Assembly: GCA_021234155.1 (NCBI GenBank)
Contig: JAJEKV010000014.1
Coordinates: 13,566,494 to 13,630,493, forward strand
Source of the DNA: Isoetes taiwanensis
Lineage: Eukaryota > Streptophyta > Lycopodiopsida > Isoetales > Isoetaceae
Direction of reading: 5' to 3'
DNA length: 64,000 nucleotides
Shown here: positions 11,584 to 22,105 of the stretch, one piece after another
How the letters are laid out: each line of letters starts with the position of its first letter
How positions within the stretch are numbered: position 1 is the stretch's first letter
Notes under the pieces: generated by a model
The model's database searches: none
What the model was told of the DNA's origin: nothing
What the model saw: the letters and a program-made list of their open reading frames with translations, nothing else
Made by a program: the position numbers and the translations under genes

Positions 11584-12624
11584 TATAGGAAGCAAGTCAC
11601 CTTCAGGGATAAAGGGCAAGCGGGAGGTTCAAACTACTCCAAAGCAGTGAAGCAGTTCTTGCAGTCCATCCCCAAAGAGAAGAGGCAAGAATGTATAGAA
11701 AAGCAGTTGTGCTTCAGGTGCTTCTAACCGGGACATCGGACACACAACTATCCTTTTATGATGAACGCGGAACTAGCAGAGCTAGAAGGATGGGCGACAC
11801 CCCCAGAACACGACGAGGAAGAAGCTTGCGACTACATCCAGTGTGAGTGCCACATCTTTACGGCCATTGACTCCGAGAATGCCGAGAGCCAATATCAAGT
11901 CATTTCAACAATAGAGAAAGTCAAAGCCAAATCTTTCATAATGTTGATAGACACATGGAGTACCCATAAACCCAAGGATGGTAGAAATGTTGAAGTTGAA
12001 ACCCTTGAAGTCCAAGCCTAGGCCAGTAGTATTGGCAAGTGTGGCAATCTGATAAACAACGGGAAAAAGGATCAACTTTGACATAGACTTGCCCGACATC
12101 AACATTGAAATGGGAGCAGAGGTCATGAACATTGACAAGTATGACTTGATCATAGGAATGGAATACCTTGGCCCGACCGGTACTATAATTGATTGCGTGA
12201 AGCGGAAAGTGACATTGACGGCGCCAAAATGCAAAATCATTGAGATAACAGGTAAAGAAGTCACCCCAATCATGCAATGCATATCTAGTAAGAAGTTACT
12301 TAAATGTATAAAGAGAGAGCAAGCGACCTACGTCTTCAAGCTCGAAGTTGAGGAGCCAAAAATAGAGGAAGACAAGGAGAGCAAAGCATTGAGTAAATTG
12401 CTGAAGCAAATAACCAAGCTAGTGAAGGAATTCCATGATCTGTTTCCAGACGAGATCAAACAACTTCCTCCATATGGGGGAGTCGAGTCTGAAATAGCAT
12501 TTGAACCTGGGACTAAGCCCACAAGTAAGGGACTATACAGAATGGCAGCTCAAGGGTTGGCGGAATTGAAGAAGCAGTTGCAAGAGTTGCTAGACCTAAG
12601 ATTTATAAGACCTAGTGTGTCCCC
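11584..12624 (+). pseudogene. Ty3/gypsy gag-protease-RT fragment, copy A
   Basis: Reading begins with a gag tail containing a damaged zinc knuckle (CFRCF, a stop, PGHRTHN). It passes to an aspartic protease whose D-T-G active site reads DTWSTH (about 11,950), so it is inactive. It then enters the protease-RT linker (DLIIGMEYLGP, FPDEIKQLPPYGGVE, the start of RT with KKQLQELLDLRFIRPS). At 12,625 it is cut by an LTR-like repeat, and the RT core is absent. Copy C at 60,790-64,000 continues through RT, RNase H and integrase, which identifies the family. There are several frame breaks. Confidence 0.75.
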
Positions 12625-13560
12625 TGTGACGCTCCCTACAAAATATACGGCGCCCAGCCGCATACTCCGTAGGAAATCCTCCATCCGATCCTTCGACTGC
12701 ACGGGTATCCCTAGTGCGGGAAGGGGGCATGAAGGTGTATTGCATGCCCTTTCCCTATGGGCTCCTATAACAACGAAAGCATAAACAATATTAGAACTAA
12801 CAACAACAGTACATCAAACTACCTCGAAGGGTAGCACATCCATACATCCAGAGATACAATAGAGATAAACATAAGCCATAAAACATGAGAGCTCACACAA
12901 GGCTTAGACTCATGGGGAGGTAGACTGACGGCTAGGCCGCAAGATAGAGCAGACCGAGTCATAACAATGGCAGGGCTGGCTATAGACAATGGCTCGGGTT
13001 GACCATTCCATCCGCCCTTCCTGTGCATACTTTACAGATGGGCTAAATCGGGCTTTGGTGCGACTCTAGCCTTCCGGATACGCAATCTCATGGTATCACC
13101 CATTGAGACCGCCCCCAAGCTGCATCTCCCCGTCCGGACGAGGCGTGAAGTGTTCCATCTCCCCTTCTGGGTCTAGAGGTTCCACTGGCGGCGTGGAATC
13201 GTACGGCCACACATTCTTACCCGACTTCCAAAACAAGAGCCGTGCCGCCACCGCAGCCTCTTTGAGAGGCGTGGTGACACCATTGCCTCGAGGTATCCAC
13301 CCGTGCCCGCCCACTGGCGGACCGCCATAGGCCTAGCTCGCTATGGGGTCCCCAGTAACGCGCTCAGCAGGGACCCTCCCTCTGCTTCACCTCTATCCTC
13401 GTTATCTGGTGCTGAGTCATATCATAGCCCCCATAGCCCACTCGGTTCCTATGCACAGGCCGCATAATAATAAAAACTAAAGGGTCTAAACTAAGAGCAT
13501 CATTAAGTAATGACTACTAGGTCTCTACCCCCCTTCTCAATACAAGAGGAGCATTGTGGA
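12625..13560 (-). repeat. LTR-like repeat related to the L-element LTR
   Basis: The repeat starts TGTGACG exactly where the gypsy pol of copy A breaks off. It shares with the L LTRs (25,695 and 47,762) the start TGTGAYG, the words CCTCGAAGGGTRGC, CTCCTGTGCATACTTT and CATAACAATGG, and the late word CCCCCCTTCTCAAT. It is diverged and its right end is unclear. It is probably a solo or 3' LTR of a related subfamily inserted in the minus orientation. It has no coding function; the open frames in it are by-products of GC-rich sequence. Confidence 0.5.
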
Positions 13561-14105
13561 ATCTCAAGCAAACATAGTTTGCATTAATTCTTCTTTTGCA
13601 CCAAGTAGCTTAAACAAGTGGTTGAAATATTCGCGGCGGCCGCCCAATGAATTTATTGTTTCTATAAGCGTAATACAAATTTCGGGTTGGGTTGGAAACC
13701 TACTTGGAAACCTCCCCCGAAAAAGGTAGAGTCTCCTGAAAAATTGGGGCAACCCAAATCCGGCGCCAATAAAACTATCGACAAGGAACGGAACCTGCTA
13801 AACATTTTACCTAGGAAATGCCACTGAAGATGAATAGGAAAAACCCGGGGCTTTACGTCCACAACTCCAACAGAGTGCCAAGAGGCCAAAAGGGGACAGA
13901 TAACAGTTGGCAATGAAGACCAAGCGGGCAGCTTTGCCTAATTTGTTTAACGCTGCAGTGCGGCCAGATTAGATAACTTTTCCTACACAGGGCTGGAGTC
14001 TCTAGTTCGAAGGAGTTCGAAGGCTCGGGCATCGACACTGGCATAGTTATGGAGGTACGTTTTCCAACATCTCTTGTTCCTTTAGACAAACTCTAGTGTA
14101 ATGCC
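13561..14105. other. Region upstream of the PPR gene
   Basis: I see no supported gene here. The stretch should contain the promoter and 5' untranslated region of the PPR gene, but I could not assign a TATA box with confidence. Confidence 0.3.
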
Positions 14106-16100
14106 ATGCACTACTGCTGTCGAGACTCACGTTCATACTTGAGACCCACACTTATGCGTATGTTTTACGTCTTAATCAAATCTGACCACAGTTGGCAGCA
14201 AAATAAAGCAATTACATCAGCTGCTTTCCTGGGCAATTTGACTAAAAATGATTTTGAAAAGATGTGTAAGCATGGGCAACTGCAGAAAGCCTTTTGGTTC
14301 CTGAGATATCTTGGAAACGATGATCATTTTATTTTTGCATGGTTTATAAGAGGCTGTCGGGACTGCAAGGATATTGTGCGAGGAAAGCAAGTTCATGGCT
14401 GGATAATAAAGCATGGTCTAGATGAAGACCTCCTTTTGTACAATCTTCTGATTTGTATGTATGGAAAGTGCAGTTGTTTGGGGGATGCAGTTTTGTTGTT
14501 TGATATAATTCCCACACACAACTTAGTGTCTTGGAATGCCCTACTATCTGCTTATGCCCAGGATGGTGATGGTAGGAAAGCCCTTAAGATTCTTAGGGTC
14601 ATGTCTCAGAAAGGCATTGCCCCAGATAGGGTCACTTTCATTGCATGTTTGGAAGCATATGGCAGACCAGATACCTTAGAGGAGGCCATATTGGTCCATT
14701 CATACATAATTGGATATGCTCTTAACTCAGATCTTGTGGTGGGGAATGCTCTTCTTACTATGTATGGAAAGTGTGGTAGATTAGAGAGTGCAAAGAATGT
14801 TTTTGATCAAATGACCTCAAGGGATGTAGTTTCTTGGACTGCCATGATTGGAGCATATGTTGATAATGGCAATGAGGCAAAAGCCCTTCAATTGTTTAGA
14901 CAAATGCATTCTCACGGCATAAAACCAAACAGGGTTACTTACCTTACTGTGTTTGGAGTATGTCAGGGTCCTAGGGCTCTGACAGAGGGTAAAATGGCCC
15001 ATGCTTGCATGATCAAGCAAGGCCACGGGCCTGACCATACTGTGCAAAATGCACTTGTGAATATGTATGGGAAGTGTTGCAGTATGGATGATGCATGGAA
15101 AATATTTTGCGAGATGTCACAACTTAATGTAATTACATGGACCACCATGATGGCTAGCTGTAATCACGTTGGAAGATCCAAAGATGCCTTGCATCTCTTT
15201 CACCAAATGATTACGCAAGGTCGAAAACCAAATCTTATTACATACATTACAACACTTAATGCATGTGTTACACCTGCAGCTTTAGCAGAAGGTAAATTTA
15301 TTCATGCCTATGTTAATTACACAGGATTTGAGCACATTGTTGCGCTAGGAAATGCACTTATGCTCATGTATACCAGGTGCAGGAGTTTGGATGATGCGTG
15401 CAATACTTTTGACAGATTGCATTATATGGATATAACATCATGGAATGCCATAATCACAGCATACACTCAACATCAATGTGGGATATATGCCCTTAAATTA
15501 TATGAACAAATGAGCCTAGACAATATGAAGCCAGACATTCAGACATTTATTAGCATCATTGATGCATGTGCTATCCTCACAGCCTTAGAAGAGGGTTCTA
15601 AGATCCATTGCCTTGTCCAACAATGTGGTTATGAATTGGACACCTTGGTGGGAACTGCACTTATTGACATGTATGGAAAATCTGGTTGTCTGCAAGATGC
15701 ATATGAAATTTTTACGCACATGCCTGAGCGAGATGTGATAGCTTGGACAGCAATGATTGCTGTATATGCTCACGCTGGGCATGGCAATGATTCTGTCCAA
15801 CTTTTCGAGCAAATGCACCAGGAAGGCATCAGGCCAAACAAGATCACCTTCTTGAATATGCTTTATGCCTGTAGTCATGCAGGTTTTGTAAATGAAGGAT
15901 TTGAATACCTATTTTTGATGACCACAACTCATAAATTTATACCAGATTTGGAGCATTATGGATGCATTATTGACCTTCTCGGACGAACAGGGTGGTTAAG
16001 TGAAGCACAGGACGTCATTGATAGGCTTCCACTTGATCCGGGAGTTATGACATGGATGAGTTTTCTCAATGCCTCCAGGATTCATTATGAGTTGGAGTGA
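14106..16100 (+). CDS. PLS-class pentatricopeptide repeat protein, ending at the start of the E1 region
   Basis: An uninterrupted 664-residue frame made of tandem ~31-36-residue PPR motifs from about residue 80 to 625. Its recurring signatures are LLxMYGKC, A..VFDQM..RDVVSWTAMI, ALQLFRQM...GIKPNRVTY and GKxxHA, the P-L-S pattern. Such proteins are nuclear-encoded, bind organelle RNA one base per motif, and often specify C-to-U editing sites (family knowledge). The protein ends ...MTWMSFLNASRIHYELE, where family members normally continue into E1/E2 and often a DYW deaminase. This one therefore has no catalytic domain: it is either a short PLS protein acting with a partner or a truncated gene. 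No obvious presequence is visible in the first 50 residues. The gene is intronless, as usual for this class. The ATG at 14,106 is the first in frame; the next is Met18. Confidence 0.85.
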   Translation: MHYCCRDSRSYLRPTLMRMFYVLIKSDHSWQQNKAITSAAFLGNLTKNDFEKMCKHGQLQKAFWFLRYLGNDDHFIFAWFIRGCRDCKDIVRGKQVHGWIIKHGLDEDLLLYNLLICMYGKCSCLGDAVLLFDIIPTHNLVSWNALLSAYAQDGDGRKALKILRVMSQKGIAPDRVTFIACLEAYGRPDTLEEAILVHSYIIGYALNSDLVVGNALLTMYGKCGRLESAKNVFDQMTSRDVVSWTAMIGAYVDNGNEAKALQLFRQMHSHGIKPNRVTYLTVFGVCQGPRALTEGKMAHACMIKQGHGPDHTVQNALVNMYGKCCSMDDAWKIFCEMSQLNVITWTTMMASCNHVGRSKDALHLFHQMITQGRKPNLITYITTLNACVTPAALAEGKFIHAYVNYTGFEHIVALGNALMLMYTRCRSLDDACNTFDRLHYMDITSWNAIITAYTQHQCGIYALKLYEQMSLDNMKPDIQTFISIIDACAILTALEEGSKIHCLVQQCGYELDTLVGTALIDMYGKSGCLQDAYEIFTHMPERDVIAWTAMIAVYAHAGHGNDSVQLFEQMHQEGIRPNKITFLNMLYACSHAGFVNEGFEYLFLMTTTHKFIPDLEHYGCIIDLLGRTGWLSEAQDVIDRLPLDPGVMTWMSFLNASRIHYELE

Positions 16101-17461
16101 AACGTATGCACACACAGAATATGTCCTATATGATGGGAAATAGTGTAAGGCTGGTAGGGATACTAACCAGCGGGGTCAGAGGCCAACCCATGAGCGGAAG
16201 CAGCCCCAGCATTGTGGGGTTTCCCAGCCTGTTGAAATTCAGGGACAGTAGCTAGGCCTTTTCTCACTCACCATATAGTTTGCATTTCTAGTGTTGTTCC
16301 TATTTTGTTCACTGCTCCCTTTGCTTGCATTGGAGAACATTTTCATATATTGTGCTTTGTTAACAAAATTAACACACTTAGAAATTTCAACATAGGTGTA
16401 GCTCTTGGATTATTTGACATGGATTTCTACTGCACTTGGTGTTATTTTTCTTAACTATCTGGTAGCATGCATGTATTTTACAGGGTTACGATGGAGAAAC
16501 TTCGTATTGTAAGTAAAGGGAGGGGCGAAACTGTTTCATCCTTTAATTCCACTTTATCCAGCATATGCAAAACGTAATGGCAACTTCACAATCACGAAAG
16601 ATGCTCATAATGCAGCTTGCATGAGTTCTTCATTGGAGAAAATCTACAAGCGAAAACAAGAGTGCTGGAGATCTTGATGGCAACAGGATGTCCCTGAGAA
16701 CTGAAATGCCCTGCTCATGTGAAGAAGCTTATTTCGAGGCATTCAAAAAATCGATCCAAACTCATGGAAAAGGAGCAATAGGCCAAACATGATATTGTAT
16801 TATTATACTTCAAAAGAGATACAGAATTAGAATTATCTCATACAAAATTAAAATAGTCTCAACTTAAATTGAACAACTATTTAATTGACAGCGATGAAGA
16901 AGCCTATTTTCAGACATTCAAAATATTTGTCTATTTTGAATCCAAGAAATATGCGACAGGACAAATATGATACTAGCCTATTATTCTTAAAGAAAAAGTA
17001 TTAAAAGACTCTTATTTGACTTATTAAACAGATATTCAGTTTATTATTTATTCTTACGTATTTTATCTTCATTAAGTAGACCATTTCTCATCTTGTGCGT
17101 CATTCTTGAGCATGGACCTTTGAATGTTCAAAGGGAGGTTAGTGGACCACACCACATGTGTTGTGGGACTTAATGGATAAGAAAAGCAAACAAGGTCATT
17201 AATAAATGGTAGAAATTCGCCACCACCAACAGCGCCATATGCTCGTTCAAATGGCGTCAACATCACTGGCTTAGTCGTTTCCAGAAACTCTGTAAAGAAT
17301 TCCAGGGCAGAAAGGGTTGACATGAGATGGGCTGACCGGATCACAAGACCCAATGGGGGGATTATTTTCGAGGAGGATACATTGATTATTGCAATCTCTT
17401 GAAGAAAGCGAAGATAATATCTTTAAAATGTCCACCCAAAACGTATCTAAGACCGGTGGAG
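16101..17461. other. PPR downstream region and LRR-gene promoter region
   Basis: AT-rich, with no supported gene. A GC-richer patch at 16,145-16,260 follows the PPR stop; I did not find a convincing E/DYW continuation in any frame. The last few hundred bases lead into the LRR gene. Confidence 0.4.
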
Positions 17462-18624
17462 ATGGCACTATGGAAGGCAGGCATTCTGCTTGTATTGTTT
17501 GCAGCCAAAGCTTTTGCTGATATACAAGGTTTGATCAAAGCCATTCCGACTAATGGACGAGATTTTTCTAACATGTTTGGATTTTTTTTGTTGCAGTGGA
17601 TTCGCTGTATGCTTTGAAGCAGGCCCTCAATGATCCTCGAGGTTATCTTGAGACCTGGAATCCTTATAGCATGGATCCCTGTACGTGGCTTTACATTACC
17701 TGCGACGAATTCAACAACGTTATCAAAGTGTGAGAACCCTCTTTTTATAGTCGATGTTAAAATTGCTTTTCTTCTATTCGTATTTAAAAATTGATACAAA
17801 GAATCCATACAGGAGCTTGGCAGCATCTTCCCTCTCTGGTACTCTCGTCCCGGACATTGCCAATCTTAAGTCTCTCAAATACCTGTAAGTTTGAGTATAT
17901 CTTCTTTCCCTTTCGTTTTTTTTTTTTTTTTTTTTTTTTTTTCTTTCGTTTTCTAACTGTAGACTTTACTCATCCGCAGAGAGCTCTTTGACAATAACAT
18001 TTCTGGTGCTCTTCCTTCAGAACTAGGCAGTCTAGCTCAACTTGTAAGCTTGAATTTGAATCACAACTCTCTGACAGGGTCAATTCCTTCAAGCTTTGGG
18101 GGGCTTAAATCTTTAGTATTTCTGTAAGTTCAGAATCTGGTTAAATATGGGAACTAAGGTTCATGCTTTTTATTCTGATCGGTCACTATGCAGGCGCTTA
18201 AACAACAACCATCTTAGTGGAAGCATACCCTCATCTCTAACCACCATAGCCCTCCTGCAAGTTCTGTAAGTGTAGCATCAAATGTTGCTGTCTGTAGCCT
18301 AGGTTATGGTCTAAATGTCATACAAAATGCAGGGATTTGTCATACAACCAGTTGGAAGGAGCTGTGCCATGGCAAGGTTGCTTTCTGAAATTCAGTTCAG
18401 AAAGGTGAGTGTCCAACCCAATGTTGAAAGCCCAACTCAATTGGCCAATTACTTAACTGTTAGAGCCACAAAAGTCTTCTATCCCACTATTTTATCATGG
18501 ATTTGATTTTTTCTATATTATATGACTGTGCATTGTGTAAAAATTTGATTTGACTGCTGTGCTTTTCAGCTTTGTGGCCAATCCTAGGCTTTGTGGACAA
18601 GTGGTGCGAAAGTCATGTTCATAG
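17462..18624 (+). CDS. Secreted SERK-ectodomain-like leucine-rich repeat protein, 7 exons, 204 aa
   Basis: Exons by splice sites and phase: 17,462-17,528; 17,597-17,729; 17,813-17,884; 17,980-18,123; 18,194-18,265; 18,333-18,404; 18,570-18,624. All introns are GT-AG, and the internal LRR exons are 72 or 144 nt, the SERK pattern. The product has a signal peptide (MALWKAGILLVLFAAKAFAD), an LRR N-cap (DSLYALKQALNDPRGYLETW..., DPCTWLYITC), about five LRRs (ELFDNNISGALPSELG, LNLNHNSLTGSIPSSFGG) and a C-cap with FVANPRLCGQVV. It then stops at SCS, with no transmembrane or kinase part. This matches the small secreted LRR1-like family related to SERK co-receptors, around 210-220 residues. Its function in ferns is unknown; a role with cell-surface receptors is inference. 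No frame break was found. The only in-frame ATG is at 17,462. A T-run lies in intron 3. Confidence 0.85.
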
Positions 18625-21489
18625 CCTTTTGCAAGACCATCAATTTGTAAACCTCTTTCATATATTGTCCATGCATGCTTGCCTATGTGATTGGCACCAA
18701 ACTTGCTTTTCTTTGTTGTTGCTTTATTTTTATTGTCTTATAAAGTAGGTTTCCTGAATTAGTGGAATAAAAATAAAAAAAGGGACCATCAAATTTTGGC
18801 CTTTTAGGGCATTTTTACAACGTTAGATCTCTTGTTGAATTGTTGTAGATTTTTTTATACCTTTTTGCAACCGGAAGCATTGGACAATTGCGTAGAATCT
18901 TCTCGATTACCCCTTCCATAACTTAAGGCCCATAAGTAAAATCCATGTACACAATGGGAAATATTAATAGGAAATATTAGTTAAGCTTGTCTAAATCTTA
19001 TAATTGAGTCTAATCCTTTGGTTTTTTTTTGTTAGCACATCAGCCCAACCAAGCCTACAACCTTTCTTGCAATACTAGCCTATCCACATTGCAAGTGTCG
19101 GAGGACACTCTGGTGGGCGTAGTAATCAGGCCAGTTGTTTGAAACTCCGAGAGATCCTCAGGATGCGGAGAAGCCTGTAACAACTCCTTGCAAATTTACA
19201 AATTGATTAAAACTTGATATAATATCTAACCTACCATAACTGAAGCAGATGGGTGCTGCCATCAGTATAATATTAAAGGACCCTAAAAGTTTATTCGATG
19301 ATGGCTGCTTGTTCTTTAATTTGGAATGTTCCTAATTTTTAGGGTAATATTTCTTTAAAATCTTTAGAACCTCGCCTGGATGGTCATCGGATATGAGACT
19401 CAGGAAATGAACACGCAAATGAAGAAAGAGGGAGACTAGATTAGGCATGTCTTGCTCCAGACTTTGGAGAAATGATTTTTTAAGCATGCAGTCTTGTAAA
19501 AACATGGATGAATATCAAGTTTCTGCTTCTTCAAGAATTGCATAAGTTTCTAAACCATTGCTCATTCATTTCAATTGTCTTAGCATCTTTGGTGTCTCAA
19601 ATGTAAAAGTGTGTATTTACTTTGCATTGAACTCTTCAAATGCTGAACTTGGTTTGTTTGTTATTAATATTTAATTTAGACGACAAGCATTGATTGTTAT
19701 TTAAATAAGTAAATTGTTGTTTAGCTTGTCTAATATCAAGTGTTCAGGGTTGCATAGGTGAAATAGTTGCATAGATGAAACAGTTTACATCAAGACTGAA
19801 CTTAGTTTGCAAATCTTAATTGAACTTCGGTTGCAAGGGTGAAGCAATTTATTCAAGATAGTGAAAACAGTTTGAAACCACAATGAATTAAACTTGTAGA
19901 TCTTAAACAGAAAGACAAAGTTGAAACATCTCTGTAGATAAAGATAAAACATATAAGTAAACAAAGATGCGACATGTTCACATCATATATACAGAAGAGA
20001 AAAAATGAAGGCTGCAAATGTAATATGAACTAAATCACATTTTTCATTAAAAACTGCTTGTACAAGTCTTAAAAGCACTAAAATGTGGGGCTTTTGTTTG
20101 AATGAACAAATCTGAAAAAATGAGGAACTCAAACCTGAAAAATAAACAACATGCATTATTTAAAAGATAAGAGGATTTGTAGGCGAAACAACTACTTGCA
20201 TGCTCCAAAGAAGTCATATCAGCATCAAGGATACCAAATCCCGTTACAAACATTTTTAGTAACAAGAAAACAAAAACCCTATTTGGCAAGGACAAGTTAC
20301 ATTAGGCATGTCCTAGCCATAAAATACATTTACATCACCAAAAATGATGTTCTTTTACAGGGGGTGGATTTACATGGGCTTGTGAAATGGTCTTCTTATA
20401 AGGCTGTGATACAGACAAATGTGAACTCCACGTGCACCTTTTGTCAAACAGGAGCTTGCATAGCCCAAACAGAGAGCTAATCCTTGATTCTAATGGTTTC
20501 CGTGTCCAGATACTGCACCAAAGCCTGTGTAGTGATAGAATTATGCACTTTTCTGTGAGTCATGCTCAACAGTGCAAGAAGAATTGATGCTCCCTTCCAA
20601 CAAATCTGTGGCAATTGAAGATGGAGATGGTGAGCATTGGAATCTAAAGCGCCTTCTATCTGAAGCTTTCCGCCTTGCCATCTCTTTAACATCCAAAATA
20701 ATGAACTGATGCTAGCACAGCTATCGATGGCAATATTTATGTGAACCGCTATCCAATGGTACAAAATTGCAATGGGATGGATCATGAGGCAAATTCCATA
20801 ATTGCATGTCTTGTCCTTAACATCTATAAGCATCAAAGAAGGGCAAAATAACTATTCCTATGGACTATACCAAAATCTAACTTATAATTGGTCTTAAAAC
20901 TGTTGGCAGACTGTTGTGTCAGAGCACAAATCTGCCAAGTTCACTATCCTAAAGACATACAAATGACATCATTTAACAATATAAGACAAAGAAAAAACCA
21001 ACAACAAGAATACCTTCATGTTGACAGATTATGGCAGCATAGAAGAGCCATGTACACATGATTTATATATTTGGCTAACATCTGGATTGACACATGTGTG
21101 CATGAGCTAATCAAGCAACAAAATTGAAGACATCTATCTTTCAAGACTCATAGAAGACATTCATGATGAAAAACCAAGGGAGGACATTGATTGGACCTCA
21201 TACAAGGATTGCAAGGAGGTTGAGATTCAAGCATAGATATGTGAAAAATTAGAGCTTAAAGTTGAAGACCCTTTTGTCAGATTTTGGAAGAACCCACAAG
21301 TTTCATTGGTATGTGGCTAGATCCAAGTTATTTTAGCATGAATTCCATTTTCCAAGGCTTCTTTCATAATTCCCTAGTTCCTATTCCCTAAGCCAAAAGT
21401 TGGCGAAGTCTTTTTTCTAGTCAAAACATGTCACACACCCATCATTCATCCACATTCTTGAGAAAATGCAAAAATTCCATCAAATTTGG
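18625..21489. other. Gene-poor interval, with one unidentified minus-strand ORF
   Basis: Mostly AT-rich non-coding sequence. A 119-codon minus-strand frame at 20,836-20,477 reads like protein (LQLPQICWKGASILLALLSM, TTQALVQYLDTETIRIKD). It could be an exon of an unrecognised gene or chance; I could not name a family. Nothing else is supported. Confidence 0.3.
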
Positions 21490-21730
21490 CCATATCTAAG
21501 GTCCAGGGCCATATTCTCTCTCTAAAAATAAAAATAGAGAGAGAAAATACATATTTATTGCCATACATTTTGAAAAGGCAAAATTTGTCAAGCTGATGCA
21601 GAAAAATTCTAATGTATAAGTGCATGTGTCAAATGTTATGCCAAATCATCCATATCATCACCAAAATGCCAAATGTCATGTCAAATCATCCACATCATCA
21701 CCCAAGTACATCCACATCACCATACGTGTC
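21490..21730. repeat. Dispersed AT-rich repeat, copy 2
   Basis: Partner of 37-290: CCATATTCTCTCTCTAAAAA, AGAGAGAGAAAA, AAAAGGCAAAATTTGTCA and repeated CATCCACATCATCACC. Same orientation, clearly diverged, no coding content. Confidence 0.6.
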
Positions 21731-22105
21731 ACCCAGAGCCATTTTTATCCATAACACCATTACTTGATAATGGAGTTTATTTACCTTGAATTTTCGATGC
21801 CATTGCTATCTTGCAGAAGCTACTACAAGCTTCTTTAGCCTGATTCATCTTGATACTCAAGGATCTCAAAGATCAATCATAATCATGTACAATTTCCAAT
21901 TACTAGGCTATTTCTCAAATTTATATTTATTTAACTCTTATGTCCCTTACGAATTCACATGTTGCATGTCGTCTGATGATCCCAAATCCAATCCTACAGC
22001 TGATGCCATCAATGCAAGAGTAACTCCAAAGGTGCAAAAATTGGCGCTACTCTCTACCTAAGTAATACAAGCCCTGTCATAATAGCTGCAACCCTGAAAG
22101 CTATT

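Larger units (their letters stand above)
4639..12624. mobile_element. Composite repeat unit U, copy A
   Basis: From 4,639 (words CTACCTGATCCTTGG) the sequence matches copy C from 54,900 almost collinearly up to about 61,830, and copy B from 26,805 to 28,046. Contents in order: an FCP1-homology pseudogene (+), a transposon protein remnant (-), GGAGGATTC foldbacks, a pentanucleotide microsatellite, and a gypsy gag/protease/RT fragment (+). Relative to C it keeps about 1.3 kb (6,084-7,393) that C has lost, and it lacks C's 322-bp MITE. No terminal repeats were found, so whether this is one element or a nested pile copied as a block is open. Confidence 0.7.

Noticed and set aside
13103-13330. Pro/Gly-rich ORFs on both strands as genes
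   Set aside because: They lie in a GC-rich LTR-like repeat and are open on both strands; no family resemblance.
14217-15878. Several minus-strand ORFs within the PPR gene
   Set aside because: Shadows of the plus-strand PPR coding sequence.
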